Shown: positions 1 through 8,899, numbered from the stretch's first letter. The stretch is 64,000 nt of DNA from DATDAH01 sp963792205 (GCA_963792205.1 CAWBVI010000002.1:868001-932000); one strand, 5' to 3'. Translations and numbers: made by a program. Notes: generated by a model from the letters alone, not told the origin.

Positions 1-1
1 G

Positions 2-565
2 GGCGACCACCTCCTCCGGGGTGAGGCGACGCCGTACTACCTCTTCCACCCCTTGGCCATCGAGCGCATGCGGGCCGCGCTCCCCGAGGCGAAGGTGATC
101 GTGCTGCTGCGCGACCCGAGGGCCCGGGCGGTGTCGCACTACTGGCACGAGGTCCGGCTCGGCTTCGAGCCCCTCGACCTCGAGGATGCGCTGGCCGCGG
201 AGGGCGAACGGCTGGCCGGCGAGGAGAGCCGGATCCGCTCGGACCCCGGCTACCGCGGGTTCGCCCACCAGCACTTCTCCTACCTCGCCCGGGGGCACTA
301 CGCCGGGCAGCTGCGCCGGCTGCTCGCCGCCTACCCCCGCCAGCAGGTGTCCGTCCTGCGCTTCGAGGACCTGGTCGCCGACCCGGGGTCGACGCTGGCC
401 GAGGTCCACGCCTTTCTCGGCCTCGCCCCGCTCGACCCGGACGTCGTCCTCCCCGAGCGCAACCGGGGCGACTACGAGCCGCCCCCGGTGCTCGATCGCC
501 TCGAGCAGGAGTTCGCCGGCTGGGAGGCCGAGGTCGCCGAGGTGCTCAGCCCGCCGGCTCGATGA
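2..565 (+). CDS. sulfotransferase family protein (5' end outside window)
   Basis: Only the C-terminal part is present; the frame is open to the left edge, so the start lies outside. About 187 residues are visible. The segment VIVLLRDPRARAVSHY matches the 3'-phosphate-binding region of PAPS-dependent sulfotransferases (RDP.. followed by S-x-Y), and the following helix-rich part ending in a LRFEDLVADP-like block is typical of the family's C-terminal half. It would transfer sulfate from PAPS to a hydroxyl group, possibly on a glycan or lipid; the substrate is unknown. Its last 20 bases overlap the 3' end of the convergent carboxylase gene. Confidence 0.85.
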   Translation, partial: GDHLLRGEATPYYLFHPLAIERMRAALPEAKVIVLLRDPRARAVSHYWHEVRLGFEPLDLEDALAAEGERLAGEESRIRSDPGYRGFAHQHFSYLARGHYAGQLRRLLAAYPRQQVSVLRFEDLVADPGSTLAEVHAFLGLAPLDPDVVLPERNRGDYEPPPVLDRLEQEFAGWEAEVAEVLSPPAR

Positions 566-2324
566 CGACGACGACGTCGCCGGAGCCGACGGAGTCACCG
601 GGCGCGACGCGGACCTCGGACACGGTGCCGGAGGTCTCGGCGTTGATGTTGTTCTCCATCTTCATGGCTTCGAGGACGCAGACCGGCTGACCGGCCTCGA
701 CCTCATCGCCTACGTCCACCAGCACCTTCACGATCGTCCCCTGCATGGGCACGGTGACCGTGCCGGCCCCGGCGCCGGCGGAGCCGCGGTCGCCGGCGGC
801 AGCCCGCCGGGGGCGGGCGGTCCGCGGTCCGGCCGCGGCCACCGGCACCGCGGCGGATTCGGGCACCCAGAGCCTCACGGCGAAGCGCTTGCCGTTGACC
901 TCCACGTCGACGTCGCGGCGGACCTTGGGCTCCTCCCCCTCGTCGGCGATCGGCGCCGGGCTCGAGCGATCCACCTGGCTGAGGTCGAGGCGCTCCTCGA
1001 CCCACTTGGTGGAGTGCTCGGCGTTGGCGAAGTCCGGGTGGGAGAGGATGGCGACGTGGGCGGGCGCGGTGGTGGCGATGCCCTCGACCTCCAGCTCGGC
1101 CAGGGCCCGCAGCATCCGCCTGCGGGCCACCTCCCGGTCGGCGCCCCAGACGATCAGCTTGCCGACGAGGTTGTCGTAGAACTGGCTGACCTCGTCGCCC
1201 GCCTCGTAGCCACCGTCCCAGCGCACGCCGTAGCCCTGGGGGACGGTCAGCGCGGTGATCCGGCCGGGGGAGGGCAGGAACGCCCCGCCCGCCGGGTCTT
1301 CGGCGTTGATGCGCACCTCGATGGCGTGGCCCCGCGGGTCGATGTCGTCCTGGGTGAAGGACAGGGGCTCGCCGGAGGCCACGCGCAACTGCTCGGCGGC
1401 CAGGTCGAGGCCGCTGACCATCTCGGTGACCGGGTGCTCCACCTGGAGGCGGGTGTTCATCTCGAGGAAGTAGAACTCGCCGTCCTGGAAGAGGAACTCG
1501 ACCGTGCCGGCGTTCACGTAGCCGCACGACTGCGCCACCCGGACGGAGGCCTCACCCATGGCCCGGCGGACCTCGTCCGGGAAGGCGGGGGCGGGACTCT
1601 CCTCGACCAGCTTCTGGTGCCGGCGCTGGGCGGAGCAGTCCCGCTCACCGACCCAGACACAGTGGCCGTGGGTGTCGGCGATGATCTGCATCTCGACGTG
1701 GCGGGGCCAGGCCAGGTAGCGCTCGAGGTAGATCTCGTCCCGGCCGAAGTAGGCCAGCGCCTCCCGCTGGGCCGACTCGATGGCCTCCTGCGCGCTCTCG
1801 GCGTCGGCCACGACCTTCATGCCGCGGCCGCCGCCGCCGTAGGCCGCCTTGATGGCCACCGGGTAGCCGTGCTCCTCGCCGAAGGCATGAACCTCGGCGG
1901 CGGTGGTGATGGGCTCGTCGGTGCCCGGCACCCCCTCGACCTGCGCCGCGGTGGCGGCGTGGCGGGACGAGATCTTGTCGCCCATGACCTCGATGGCCTC
2001 GGGAGGGGGGCCGATCCAGGCCACCCCGTCCCGTTGGGTGATCGCCCGGGCGAAGTCGGCGTTCTCCGAGAAGAACCCGTAGCCGGGGTGGACCCCGTCG
2101 GCTCCGCTGCGGGCGATGGCGTCGAGGATCGCCTCGGTGTTGAGGTAGCTCTCCGCCGCCGTCTCCCCGCCGAGGGCGTAGGCCTCGTCGGCCAGACGGA
2201 CGTGCAGGGCGTCCCGGTCGAGCTCCGAGTACACGGCCACGGTCCCGACGCCGAGCTCGCGGCAGGCACGGATGACGCGGACAGCGATCTCGCCGCGGTT
2301 GGCGATCAGGACCTTGTTGAGCAC
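546..2324 (-). CDS. accA: acetyl-/propionyl-CoA carboxylase alpha subunit (biotin carboxylase + BCCP)
   Basis: A 592-residue fused subunit. Residues 1-110 form the biotin carboxylase N-domain (LIANRGEIAVR), about 115-320 the ATP-grasp domain with a glycine-rich GGGGRGMK loop and EMNTRLQVEHPVTE, about 335-445 the biotin-carboxylase C-terminal domain, and 515-592 a biotinyl domain with EAMKM. The biotinylated lysine is about K555. It carboxylates biotin using bicarbonate and ATP, for acyl-CoA carboxylation with a separate beta subunit that is not in this window. Start is GTG at 2324; the nearby ATG is out of frame. It is divergent from birA, whose product should attach its biotin, with only 17 bases between starts. 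Confidence 0.95.
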   Translation of the reverse strand: MLNKVLIANRGEIAVRVIRACRELGVGTVAVYSELDRDALHVRLADEAYALGGETAAESYLNTEAILDAIARSGADGVHPGYGFFSENADFARAITQRDGVAWIGPPPEAIEVMGDKISSRHAATAAQVEGVPGTDEPITTAAEVHAFGEEHGYPVAIKAAYGGGGRGMKVVADAESAQEAIESAQREALAYFGRDEIYLERYLAWPRHVEMQIIADTHGHCVWVGERDCSAQRRHQKLVEESPAPAFPDEVRRAMGEASVRVAQSCGYVNAGTVEFLFQDGEFYFLEMNTRLQVEHPVTEMVSGLDLAAEQLRVASGEPLSFTQDDIDPRGHAIEVRINAEDPAGGAFLPSPGRITALTVPQGYGVRWDGGYEAGDEVSQFYDNLVGKLIVWGADREVARRRMLRALAELEVEGIATTAPAHVAILSHPDFANAEHSTKWVEERLDLSQVDRSSPAPIADEGEEPKVRRDVDVEVNGKRFAVRLWVPESAAVPVAAAGPRTARPRRAAAGDRGSAGAGAGTVTVPMQGTIVKVLVDVGDEVEAGQPVCVLEAMKMENNINAETSGTVSEVRVAPGDSVGSGDVVVVIEPAG

Positions 2325-2328
2325 CCCA

Positions 2329-2334
2329 TAGGGT
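2329..2334 (+). promoter_or_regulatory. -10-like box TAGGGT for birA (leaderless candidate)
   Basis: TAGGGT ends 7 bases before the birA ATG, so transcription would start at or beside the start codon. No good -35 box is visible. It lies in the 17-base divergent gap with the carboxylase gene. Confidence 0.5.
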
Positions 2335-2341
2335 TATCGGA

Positions 2342-3148
2342 ATGCAGGGCGGCGGCGCCAACACCGGCCTGTCGCCTTCGCAGCAGGCGGCCCTGCAGCG
2401 CACCCGGTTCCGGGTCGACTGGGTGTCCGAGACGGGCTCCACGAACAACGATCTGCTCGTCGCCGCCGCGGGTGGCGCCCCCGAGGGTCGCGTGCTCGTG
2501 GCCGATCACCAGGTGTCGGGTCACGGGCGGCGGGGCCGGCCTTGGCAGGCCCCGCCGGGATCGTCCCTGCTCGTCTCGATCCTCCTGCGGCCAGAGCTGG
2601 ACCCCGACCGCCTCCATCTCCTGACCACCGCGGTCGGGGTGGCCGCAGCCGAGGCGATCGACGAGGAGGTGGCGGTGCCGGTGGGGCTCAAGTGGCCGAA
2701 CGACCTCGTCGCCCCCACGCCGGCGGGGGAGCGGAAGCTGGGGGGGATCCTGGCCGAGGCCAGCTGGTCCGGGGACCGCCTCGACGCCGTCGTCGTCGGG
2801 CTGGGGCTCAACGTGACCTGGCCCGAGGAGGTGCCCGATGACCTCCGGGGCATCGCCGTGGCCCTGAACCACCTCACCGACGAGGCGCTGGACCGGGGCG
2901 ATCTGCTGGTCGCCCTGCTCCTGCGGTTGGAGGCCATTCTGGACCGGCCCGAGGGGGCGAGGCTCCTCGAGCGGTGGCGGCACCTGAGCACCACGCTCGG
3001 GCGCGACGTCCGGGTCGAGCTGGCCACCGGGACGCTGGTCGTCGGCCGGGCCACCGACCTCACCGAGGCCGGCCACCTCGTGGTGGTCACCGAAGACGGC
3101 CCGCAGGAGGTCCTGGCCGGTGACGTCCACCACCTCCGGCCGGCGTGA
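2342..3148 (+). CDS. birA: biotin--[acetyl-CoA-carboxylase] ligase
   Basis: A 268-residue class I biotin protein ligase: no N-terminal DNA-binding domain, so it is probably not a repressor. Seen motifs are TGSTNND (31-37), the biotinyl-AMP loop GHGRRGR (60-66) followed by PW, and KWPND (117-121) with GGILAE behind it. It activates biotin with ATP and transfers it to the lysine of a biotinyl domain, here most simply the adjacent AccA-type subunit. A TAGGGT box 7 bases upstream of ATG supports this start and a leaderless transcript, although homology to the catalytic domain only begins around residue 22. Confidence 0.93.
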   Translation: MQGGGANTGLSPSQQAALQRTRFRVDWVSETGSTNNDLLVAAAGGAPEGRVLVADHQVSGHGRRGRPWQAPPGSSLLVSILLRPELDPDRLHLLTTAVGVAAAEAIDEEVAVPVGLKWPNDLVAPTPAGERKLGGILAEASWSGDRLDAVVVGLGLNVTWPEEVPDDLRGIAVALNHLTDEALDRGDLLVALLLRLEAILDRPEGARLLERWRHLSTTLGRDVRVELATGTLVVGRATDLTEAGHLVVVTEDGPQEVLAGDVHHLRPA

Positions 3149-3155
3149 CCGGCAC

Positions 3156-3965
3156 TTAGGGCCACAGGAGCGGGTTGAGCTCGGTCGCGAGCCGGTCGCC
3201 TGGCGCCGCGCCGGGTGCCCACAGGCGCAGGTCGAGCACCTGCTGGTCGCTCGGTTCCACCAACCGGGTGCCGTCCGCGACGTAGATCACCGTCATCACC
3301 GGTCGGTCCTCGGGGGTCGGGTTGGGACCGGCCGAGTGCAGCGTCCACCCGGCGTGGAACGTGGCGTCGCCGGCATCGAGTGCGCCGTGGCTGTGCAGGG
3401 TCAACCCCCGCTCGGCGATGAGCTCGTCGAACGCGGCCTGGGACTCGTCGGAGATGGCCGGGCCCCGGAGGTCACCCAGCCGGTGTGAACCGCGGGCGAA
3501 GGTCATCGAGCCGACCTCGGCCGGCAGGTCGACCAGTGGCATCCACAGCGTGATCGTCCGGTCGGAGTCGAGGGGCCAGTAGCCCTGGTCCTGGTGCCAC
3601 GGCGTGGGTCCCCCGTGGGCCTCCTTGACCAGGGCCTGGTCGTGGTAGAGCCGGACGCCGTCGACTCCCAACAGCTCGGCGGCGACGCGGGCGAAGCGAG
3701 GGGCGTGCACGAAGCGGCGAACGGTCTCGTCCGCCCGCCAGAGGTTCGTGGCCTGGAGGAACGCCTTCGAATAGGCGTCCCGCTCCGCGGGTGGGATGTG
3801 GCGGTTCCACGCCCGGTCGGCCGCGGCGCGGACGATGGCGGGGCGGAAGGCGGCCACCTCGTCCGCGGTGGCCAGGCCCCGCACGACGGTGTGCCCGTGG
3901 GCGGCGAACTCGGCGACGGCCTCGGCCGGCGCGGCCCGGTCGCCCCGCAGCTCGACCCCGTCCAC
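3156..3965 (-). CDS. phytanoyl-CoA dioxygenase (PhyH) family protein
   Basis: About 269 residues. A WHQDQGYW block supplies the HxD iron ligands (H124, D126 from the start chosen here), a distal HSAGPN block (H210) the third ligand, and R221 in the EDRPV segment probably binds 2-oxoglutarate. This is the Fe(II)/2-oxoglutarate dioxygenase fold; PhyH relatives hydroxylate very different small molecules, so the substrate is open. A TTG at 3986 would extend the protein by 7 residues, but GTG at 3965 is preferred because a TAGGGT box lies 7 bases before it. It stands alone and converges with birA. Confidence 0.85.
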   Translation of the reverse strand: MDGVELRGDRAAPAEAVAEFAAHGHTVVRGLATADEVAAFRPAIVRAAADRAWNRHIPPAERDAYSKAFLQATNLWRADETVRRFVHAPRFARVAAELLGVDGVRLYHDQALVKEAHGGPTPWHQDQGYWPLDSDRTITLWMPLVDLPAEVGSMTFARGSHRLGDLRGPAISDESQAAFDELIAERGLTLHSHGALDAGDATFHAGWTLHSAGPNPTPEDRPVMTVIYVADGTRLVEPSDQQVLDLRLWAPGAAPGDRLATELNPLLWP

Positions 3966-3972
3966 CCCGCCG

Positions 3973-3978
3973 ACCCTA
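3973..3978 (-). promoter_or_regulatory. -10-like box TAGGGT for PhyH gene
   Basis: On the minus strand TAGGGT is followed by 7 bases and then GTG at 3965. The box lies inside the longer TTG-initiated reading frame, so it decides the start. Confidence 0.5.
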
Positions 3979-4081
3979 AGGGCCAACCGAGGTCTCGGAG
4001 GGAGGTCGAGCGGCTCGTCGGTCGGCGGATCACCACCCTCCGTGGCGGAACCCCCGGGCGAGGCCCCCGATCCGGCGACCC

Positions 4082-4120
4082 CGAGGCAATAGCGTGCGGA
4101 AACCGCTAGTTATTGCCTCG
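4082..4120. repeat. imperfect inverted repeat / stem-loop with AT-rich arms
   Basis: CGAGGCAATA (4082-4091) is exactly complementary to TATTGCCTCG (4111-4120); an inner GCG/CGC pair (4092-4094, 4104-4106) extends the stem past a bulge. The arms are unusually AT-rich for this DNA. It lies in the 234-base gap between pabC and the PhyH gene, the largest gene-free stretch of the window. It could be a processing or termination structure or a protein-binding palindrome. No U-run follows on either strand. Confidence 0.45.
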
Positions 4121-4161
4121 AGGTCGCTCGGACGACCACGGATCGTGGGGATCGGGAGCGG

Positions 4162-4188
4162 ACCGCCGCGCTCCCTGCGTGCGGCGGT
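4162..4188 (-). terminator. possible stem-loop terminator downstream of pabC
   Basis: ACCGCCGC (4162-4169) pairs with GCGGCGGT (4181-4188) around an 11-base loop, 12 bases beyond the pabC stop. No U-run follows in the pabC direction, so this would be a weak or GC-type terminator. A competing stem, GGGAGCG/CGCTCCC (4154-4160, 4169-4175), overlaps it. Confidence 0.35.
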
Positions 4189-4199
4189 TTCTCTTGGCT

Positions 4200-5028
4200 T
4201 TAGGGATCGAGGCCGCGCTCGAGCAACGCGGCGAACGCCTTGGACGCCGCCTCGGTGAGCGGGCCGGGAGCGTGGGGCAACGCCCGACCATCCACCTGGG
4301 CGATGGGTTGGACGTCTCGGGTGGACGAGGTCAGGAAGGCCTCCTCGGTGGCGGCGAGCTCGTCCATGGTCACGTCGGCCTCGGTCGCGTCGGCCACCTC
4401 GAGGAGCAGCTCGCGGGTGATGCCGGCGAGGCAGCCGGAGCTGAGTGGCGGGGTGACGAGCCGGCCGCCGACCTCGAGGAAGATGTTGGTGCCGGTGCCC
4501 TCGCAGAGGTGGCCCGTGGTGTTGGCGAACAGGGCCTCGCCGGCGCCCGCGCTCGTGGGCGTGGGCCAGGGCGACCACGTTCTCGGCGTAGGAGATCGTC
4601 TTCAGGCCGGCCACGGCGCCGCGCTCGTTGCGGGGCCACGGCACCACGACGACATCGGCCGTGGGAGGCCAGTTCCCGGCTGGGCCGGTGGCGATCACGA
4701 TCGTCGGCCCGGCGTCACCCCGCTGTGAGCCCAACGGCCCCGGGCCGCCGGTCACGGTGAGGCGGAGGCGGCCGACGTCGGGCTGGTTCGCCCCGATGAC
4801 CGCGGCCACGGCCGCGGCCAGTTCGGCGTCGGACGGCGGGACCACCAACCCGAGGCCGTCGGCGGAGCGGCGGAGGCGCCGGAGGTGGCGGGTCAGGGCC
4901 ACGGCCTCGCCGTCGACCACCTTGGCGGTCTCGAAGACGCCATCGCCGACCAGGACGCCGTGGTCGGACGCGCGGATCACCGGATCCTCGGCCGCGCGCA
5001 GGTGGCCGTCGACCCAGACCACGGTCAC
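4200..5028 (-). CDS. pabC: aminodeoxychorismate lyase / class IV aminotransferase, frame-disrupted
   Basis: A PLP-dependent fold-type IV enzyme that would release pyruvate from 4-amino-4-deoxychorismate to give 4-aminobenzoate for folate. The N-terminal half shows DHGVLVGDGVFET and the PLP lysine segment GLKTISYAEN. After AHAHERG the frame is wrong: an extra base in the C-run at 4546-4548 shifts it. Restoring it gives about 275 residues, with the C-terminal block FLTSSTRDVQPI and a stop at 4200. As sequenced, translation runs on to 4030 as nonsense. GTG start at 5028 overlaps the pabB stop by four bases. Whether this is a sequencing error or a true mutation is open. Confidence 0.8.
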
Positions 5029-6071
5029 CGGGCTGGCCCGCCGACGAGCTCACCGGAGGCCACCGCGAGGAGGCGGCGGGCCTTGAGCTCGGTCTCCTGC
5101 CACTCGGCGCGGGGATCGGAGTCCCAGGTGATGCCGCCGCCGGTGCCGAAGTGGAGGTGCCCGTCCTCGAGCCAGAACGTGCGGATGGCCACGTTCAGCT
5201 CACCCAGGCCCAGATCGGCGTCCACCCAACCGACGGCGCCGCAGTAGACCCCTCGGGGCTCGGTCTCGAGCCGCCGCAGGTGGTCCACCGCGGCCAGCTT
5301 GGGGGCGCCGGTGACCGAGCCGGGAGGGAAGGTGGCCGCGAGCAGGTCGGGCCAGCCGAGCCCCGGGCGCAGCCGGCCCTCGACCGTGCTCACCAGGTGG
5401 ACCAGGCCGGGGTGGGGTTCCACCCGGCAGAGCGAGGGCACCTGAACGCTGCCGTACTCACAGACCCGGCCGAGGTCGTTGCGCACCAGGTCGACGATCA
5501 TCACGTTCTCGGCCCGGTCCTTGGGCGTGAGCCGATCGGCCGTGGCGGCGGTGCCCTTGATCGGCGAGGACCACACCTGTCGGCCCTCCCGGCGGAGGAA
5601 CTGCTCGGGCGAGGCCGACGCCACCGCCAGCCCGGCGGACGGCACCCGGACGACCGCGGCGTAGGGCGCGGGGTTGCCGGTGGCCAGCGCCGCGCCCAGG
5701 GCGGCGATGTCATGGCCGGGCCCCGCGGTGGGATCGTGCGGCGCGGACAGCCGCCGGGTCAGGTTGACCTGGTACACGTCGCCGCGCCCGATCGCCGCCC
5801 GGATGTCCCGGACGCCCGCCTCGAAGCCGTCCTGGTCGAGCGAGGTGGTCCACGCGCCCCGATGCGGTCCCTGCCAGGCCGCACCGGGCCACGGCACCGC
5901 CGGTCGGACCGTGGCGAAGCGGGCACACACCGGCGAGCCGTCGAAGGGCACGACCACGGCCCAGAACCCGCGGCTGTCGAGCGCCGTGAGGTCGTCGGTC
6001 AGGTCGACGAGGTCGGTGGCCAGCCGGTCACCGACCACCGCCAACGCCCCGTCGCCTCGCACCCGCGTCAC
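5025..6071 (-). CDS. pabB: aminodeoxychorismate synthase component I
   Basis: A 348-residue chorismate-binding enzyme. The catalytic domain occupies about 85-340. The sequence PIKGT (K172) carries the lysine typical of PabB rather than the alanine of anthranilate synthase, and SVTGAPK and GTGGGITWDSDP lie further on. It aminates chorismate to 4-amino-4-deoxychorismate, and pabC follows directly with a GTGA overlap. It is shorter than E. coli PabB (about 450 residues), lacking much of the N-terminal lobe. No glutaminase (pabA/trpG) lies in the window, so ammonia must come from a partner elsewhere. GTG start at 6071 is supported by TAGCCT 7 bases upstream. Confidence 0.92.
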   Translation of the reverse strand: MTRVRGDGALAVVGDRLATDLVDLTDDLTALDSRGFWAVVVPFDGSPVCARFATVRPAVPWPGAAWQGPHRGAWTTSLDQDGFEAGVRDIRAAIGRGDVYQVNLTRRLSAPHDPTAGPGHDIAALGAALATGNPAPYAAVVRVPSAGLAVASASPEQFLRREGRQVWSSPIKGTAATADRLTPKDRAENVMIVDLVRNDLGRVCEYGSVQVPSLCRVEPHPGLVHLVSTVEGRLRPGLGWPDLLAATFPPGSVTGAPKLAAVDHLRRLETEPRGVYCGAVGWVDADLGLGELNVAIRTFWLEDGHLHFGTGGGITWDSDPRAEWQETELKARRLLAVASGELVGGPAR

Positions 6072-6078
6072 CCGGCGG

Positions 6079-6084
6079 AGGCTA
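6079..6084 (-). promoter_or_regulatory. -10-like box TAGCCT for pabBC
   Basis: TAGCCT on the minus strand, 7 bases before the GTG of pabB. It shares a 71-base divergent gap with the LCP gene, which has the same hexamer and the same spacing. Confidence 0.5.
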
Positions 6085-6129
6085 CGAGGACCGACGCGGC
6101 CGTGCCTCCGGAGAATCCGGCTCAGCCGT

Positions 6130-6135
6130 TAGCCT
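6130..6135 (+). promoter_or_regulatory. -10-like box TAGCCT for LCP gene
   Basis: TAGCCT, 7 bases before the ATG at 6143; mirror arrangement to pabB. No convincing -35 box. Confidence 0.5.
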
Positions 6136-6142
6136 CGACCCG

Positions 6143-7603
6143 ATGGCCGGACGACGGCGGCGGGCGCGCCGCACCTGGCCCCAGCGCCTGCTGATCACGC
6201 TCAACCTCGGCGTCATCGCCGCCAGCCTGGTCACGGCCGGGGCCCTGGGGTACCTGAACTACCAGCTGGACCAGGTCCCGCGCATCGTCCTCCCCCCCGG
6301 CATCGGCGATCCCGAGCCCGAGGACCCGGGCGAGCCCCAGAACTACCTGTTGGTCGGCACGGACAGCGCCGAGGGGATCAGCGAGGACGACTCCATCACC
6401 GAGGGCCGGGAGAACTTCGGGATCCTGTCGGACACGATCATGCTGCTCCGCGTCGATCCCGGCAGCTCCGACGCCCAGCTCCTGTCGTTCCCCCGGGACC
6501 TCTGGGTGAACATCCCGGGCGTCGGGGAGCAGAAGATCAACGCCGCCCTGGCGGCAGGCGGGCCCGAGGTGCTGATCAGCACCATCACCGAGAACTTCGG
6601 CGTGCCCGTCCACCACTACGTGGAGGTCGACTGGGCCGGGTTCCAGGGCCTGGTGAGGGCGGTGGACGGGGTGCCCATGTACTTCGACAAGCCGCTGCGG
6701 GACTCGACCACGGGGCTGAACATCCCCAACGCCGGCTGTGTCACGCTCGACGCCGACCAGGCCCTCGCCTTCGCCCGGTCCCGCAGCCTCCAGTACCAGG
6801 AGGACGGCGTCTGGGCGGTCGACGGGTCGGGGGACCTGGGCCGGATCTCCCGCCAGCAGGCCTTCATCCGCCGGGCGATCCAGCGGGCCATCGACCGGGG
6901 CATCCGCAGCCCGATCACCCTGAACTCCCTCGTCAACGCGGGCCTCGACACCGTGACCGCGCTCGACAGCGAGCTCACGGGCGAGGACCTCATCACCCTC
7001 GGCCGGGCGTTCCGGAGCTTCGAGGCCGACGAGCTGCAGACCATGTCGCTCGACGTCTACGACGACTTCGTCAACGGCCAGAACATCCTCCGCCTCCAGG
7101 ACACCGAGGCCAACCAGGAGCGCATCGACGTCTTCAAGGGCCTCGGCGGCGCCTCTGGGACCGAGGCCGGCAACGTGCGAGTGGCGATGAACAACGGCAC
7201 GGGGACCTCGGGCCAGGCGACCGAGGCGGCCGAGGCCTACGCCGGGCTGGGCTTCGACACCTCCCCGGGCACGGGCGACGCCGAGCGCTTCGACTTCGAA
7301 CGCACGCTGGTGCGCTACCAGCCCGGCAGCGAGGCCCTGGCCCAGTTCGTCGCGGCCCAGCTGGTCAACGGGGCCGACCTCCAGGAGGTGGGCGCGACCT
7401 ACATCGCCGACGTGATCGTGGTGACGGGGGCCGACTACGCGGGCCTGAAGGACACGCTGCAGCCCCCGCCGGTGCCCCTCGACGCGGCCGCGGGTGGGGC
7501 GCCGCCGGCAGGGGGGACCACCCCCGACGACGACCCGGCCACGTCGACCACCTACGCCTACGGCGAGGTCCCGGCCGAGGACCCGAGCCAGGCGTGTGGC
7601 TGA
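6143..7603 (+). CDS. LytR-CpsA-Psr (LCP) family cell-wall glycopolymer ligase
   Basis: A 486-residue envelope protein: basic N-terminus, one membrane helix at about 18-40, an LCP domain (about 75-240) containing FPRDLWV and KINAALAAGG, and a C-terminal LytR_C domain starting near 345 (VRVAMNNGTG). The tail is rich in Pro, Thr and Asp. LCP enzymes transfer glycopolymers from an undecaprenyl-linked intermediate to peptidoglycan or arabinogalactan-like acceptors outside the membrane. Its position at the head of a sugar-nucleotide and glycosyltransferase region suggests it attaches the glycan made there. ugd follows after 15 bases, probably in the same transcript. Confidence 0.92.
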   Translation: MAGRRRRARRTWPQRLLITLNLGVIAASLVTAGALGYLNYQLDQVPRIVLPPGIGDPEPEDPGEPQNYLLVGTDSAEGISEDDSITEGRENFGILSDTIMLLRVDPGSSDAQLLSFPRDLWVNIPGVGEQKINAALAAGGPEVLISTITENFGVPVHHYVEVDWAGFQGLVRAVDGVPMYFDKPLRDSTTGLNIPNAGCVTLDADQALAFARSRSLQYQEDGVWAVDGSGDLGRISRQQAFIRRAIQRAIDRGIRSPITLNSLVNAGLDTVTALDSELTGEDLITLGRAFRSFEADELQTMSLDVYDDFVNGQNILRLQDTEANQERIDVFKGLGGASGTEAGNVRVAMNNGTGTSGQATEAAEAYAGLGFDTSPGTGDAERFDFERTLVRYQPGSEALAQFVAAQLVNGADLQEVGATYIADVIVVTGADYAGLKDTLQPPPVPLDAAAGGAPPAGGTTPDDDPATSTTYAYGEVPAEDPSQACG

Positions 7604-7618
7604 CATGCTTGGACGAAG

Positions 7619-8899
7619 ATGAGTGAGATCGCGGTCGTCGGGGCGGGCTACGTCGGGCTGACCACGGCGGCCTGCTTCGCCCACCTCGGGCACCGGGTCG
7701 TCTGCGCGGACATCGACGTCGACCGGGTCGAGCGCCTGAGCCGCGGCGAGGTTCCCATCGTCGAGCAGGGCCTCGAGGCCGTCGTCCGGGAGGGCTTGGA
7801 CAGCGGTCGCCTGGCCTTCGTCGTGGGCGCCGCCGAAGCGGCGCGGCAGGCGGAGTTCGTCTACCTCGCCGTGCCCACCCCGCAGGGCCCGGACGGCAGC
7901 GCCGACCTGAGCTACATCGAGGGCGTCGCCCGGGAGATCGGGCCGATCCTCGCTCCCGAGTCCGTCGTGATCAACAAGTCGACGGTGCCGGTGGGCTCCA
8001 CCGGGGTCGTCGAGCGGGCGCTCGGGCGTTCGGACGTCTACGTCGTGTCCAACCCCGAGTTCCTCCGCGAGGGCTCGGCCGTCCAGGACTTCCTCCACCC
8101 CGACCGGGTGGTCATCGGCGCCGACGACCAGTCGGCCGCCATCCGGGTCGCCTCCCTCTACGTCGGCGTGCCCGCCCCGCTCATGGTCACCGACCCGGCC
8201 TCGGCCGAGACCATCAAGTACGCCAGCAACGCCTTCTTGGCCACCAAGCTCTCGTTCATCAACGCGGTGGCCACCATCTGCGACGCCGTCGGAGCCGACG
8301 TGAACGACGTCGTGCTCGGCATGGGCTACGACAAGCGCATCGGGCACGACTTCCTGCGCCCGGGCCCGGGCTACGGCGGCTCGTGCTTCCCGAAGGACAC
8401 CTCTGCCCTGGTCCGCATCGCCGAGGACGTGGGTTACGACTTCGGCCTCCTGCGCAGCGCGATGGCGGTGAACGAAGAGCAGTTCGACCGGGTCGCGGCC
8501 AAGGTGCGCACGCTGGTCGGTGGTGACCTCGCCGGGGCGACCGTGGCGGTGTGGGGGCTCACCTTCAAGGCCCGGACCGACGATCGCCGGGAGTCGCCGG
8601 CCCTCCACGTGGCCCGCCGCCTGCTCGCCGGGGGTGCCACGGTCCGCGCCCACGACCCGACGGTGCAGGAGGGCCCGCTCGAGGAGCTGCCCGAGATCGC
8701 GGTCACCGCCGACGCCTACGCCGCCTGTGACGGAGCGGACGTGCTGGTCGTGCTCACCGAGTGGGACGAGTTCCGGTGGCTGGACTTCGACAAGGTCGCC
8801 TCGGTCATGACGGCGCCCCGGGTGCTCGACACCCGACACCTGCTGGAGCGCAACGCGCTGGTGCGCCGGGGGTTCCACTACGAAGGCCTCGGGCGCTGA
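7619..8899 (+). CDS. ugd: UDP-glucose/GDP-mannose dehydrogenase
   Basis: 426 residues. N-terminal Rossmann domain with GAGYVGLTTAACFAHLGH, central NPEFLREG, catalytic cysteine in GGSCFPKD (about C256), and a C-terminal UDP-binding domain with WGLTFKARTDD. It oxidises a UDP-hexose at C6 with two NAD+, most likely UDP-glucose to UDP-glucuronate, because the next gene is a UDP-glucuronate decarboxylase-like enzyme starting 3 bases later. GDP-mannose as substrate cannot be excluded from sequence alone. Confidence 0.93.
   Translation: MSEIAVVGAGYVGLTTAACFAHLGHRVVCADIDVDRVERLSRGEVPIVEQGLEAVVREGLDSGRLAFVVGAAEAARQAEFVYLAVPTPQGPDGSADLSYIEGVAREIGPILAPESVVINKSTVPVGSTGVVERALGRSDVYVVSNPEFLREGSAVQDFLHPDRVVIGADDQSAAIRVASLYVGVPAPLMVTDPASAETIKYASNAFLATKLSFINAVATICDAVGADVNDVVLGMGYDKRIGHDFLRPGPGYGGSCFPKDTSALVRIAEDVGYDFGLLRSAMAVNEEQFDRVAAKVRTLVGGDLAGATVAVWGLTFKARTDDRRESPALHVARRLLAGGATVRAHDPTVQEGPLEELPEIAVTADAYAACDGADVLVVLTEWDEFRWLDFDKVASVMTAPRVLDTRHLLERNALVRRGFHYEGLGR

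Noticed and set aside
4030..4199. C-terminal extension of the pabC reading frame to 4030
   Set aside because: It results from the frameshift at 4546-4548; the family C-terminus lies in another frame and stops at 4200.
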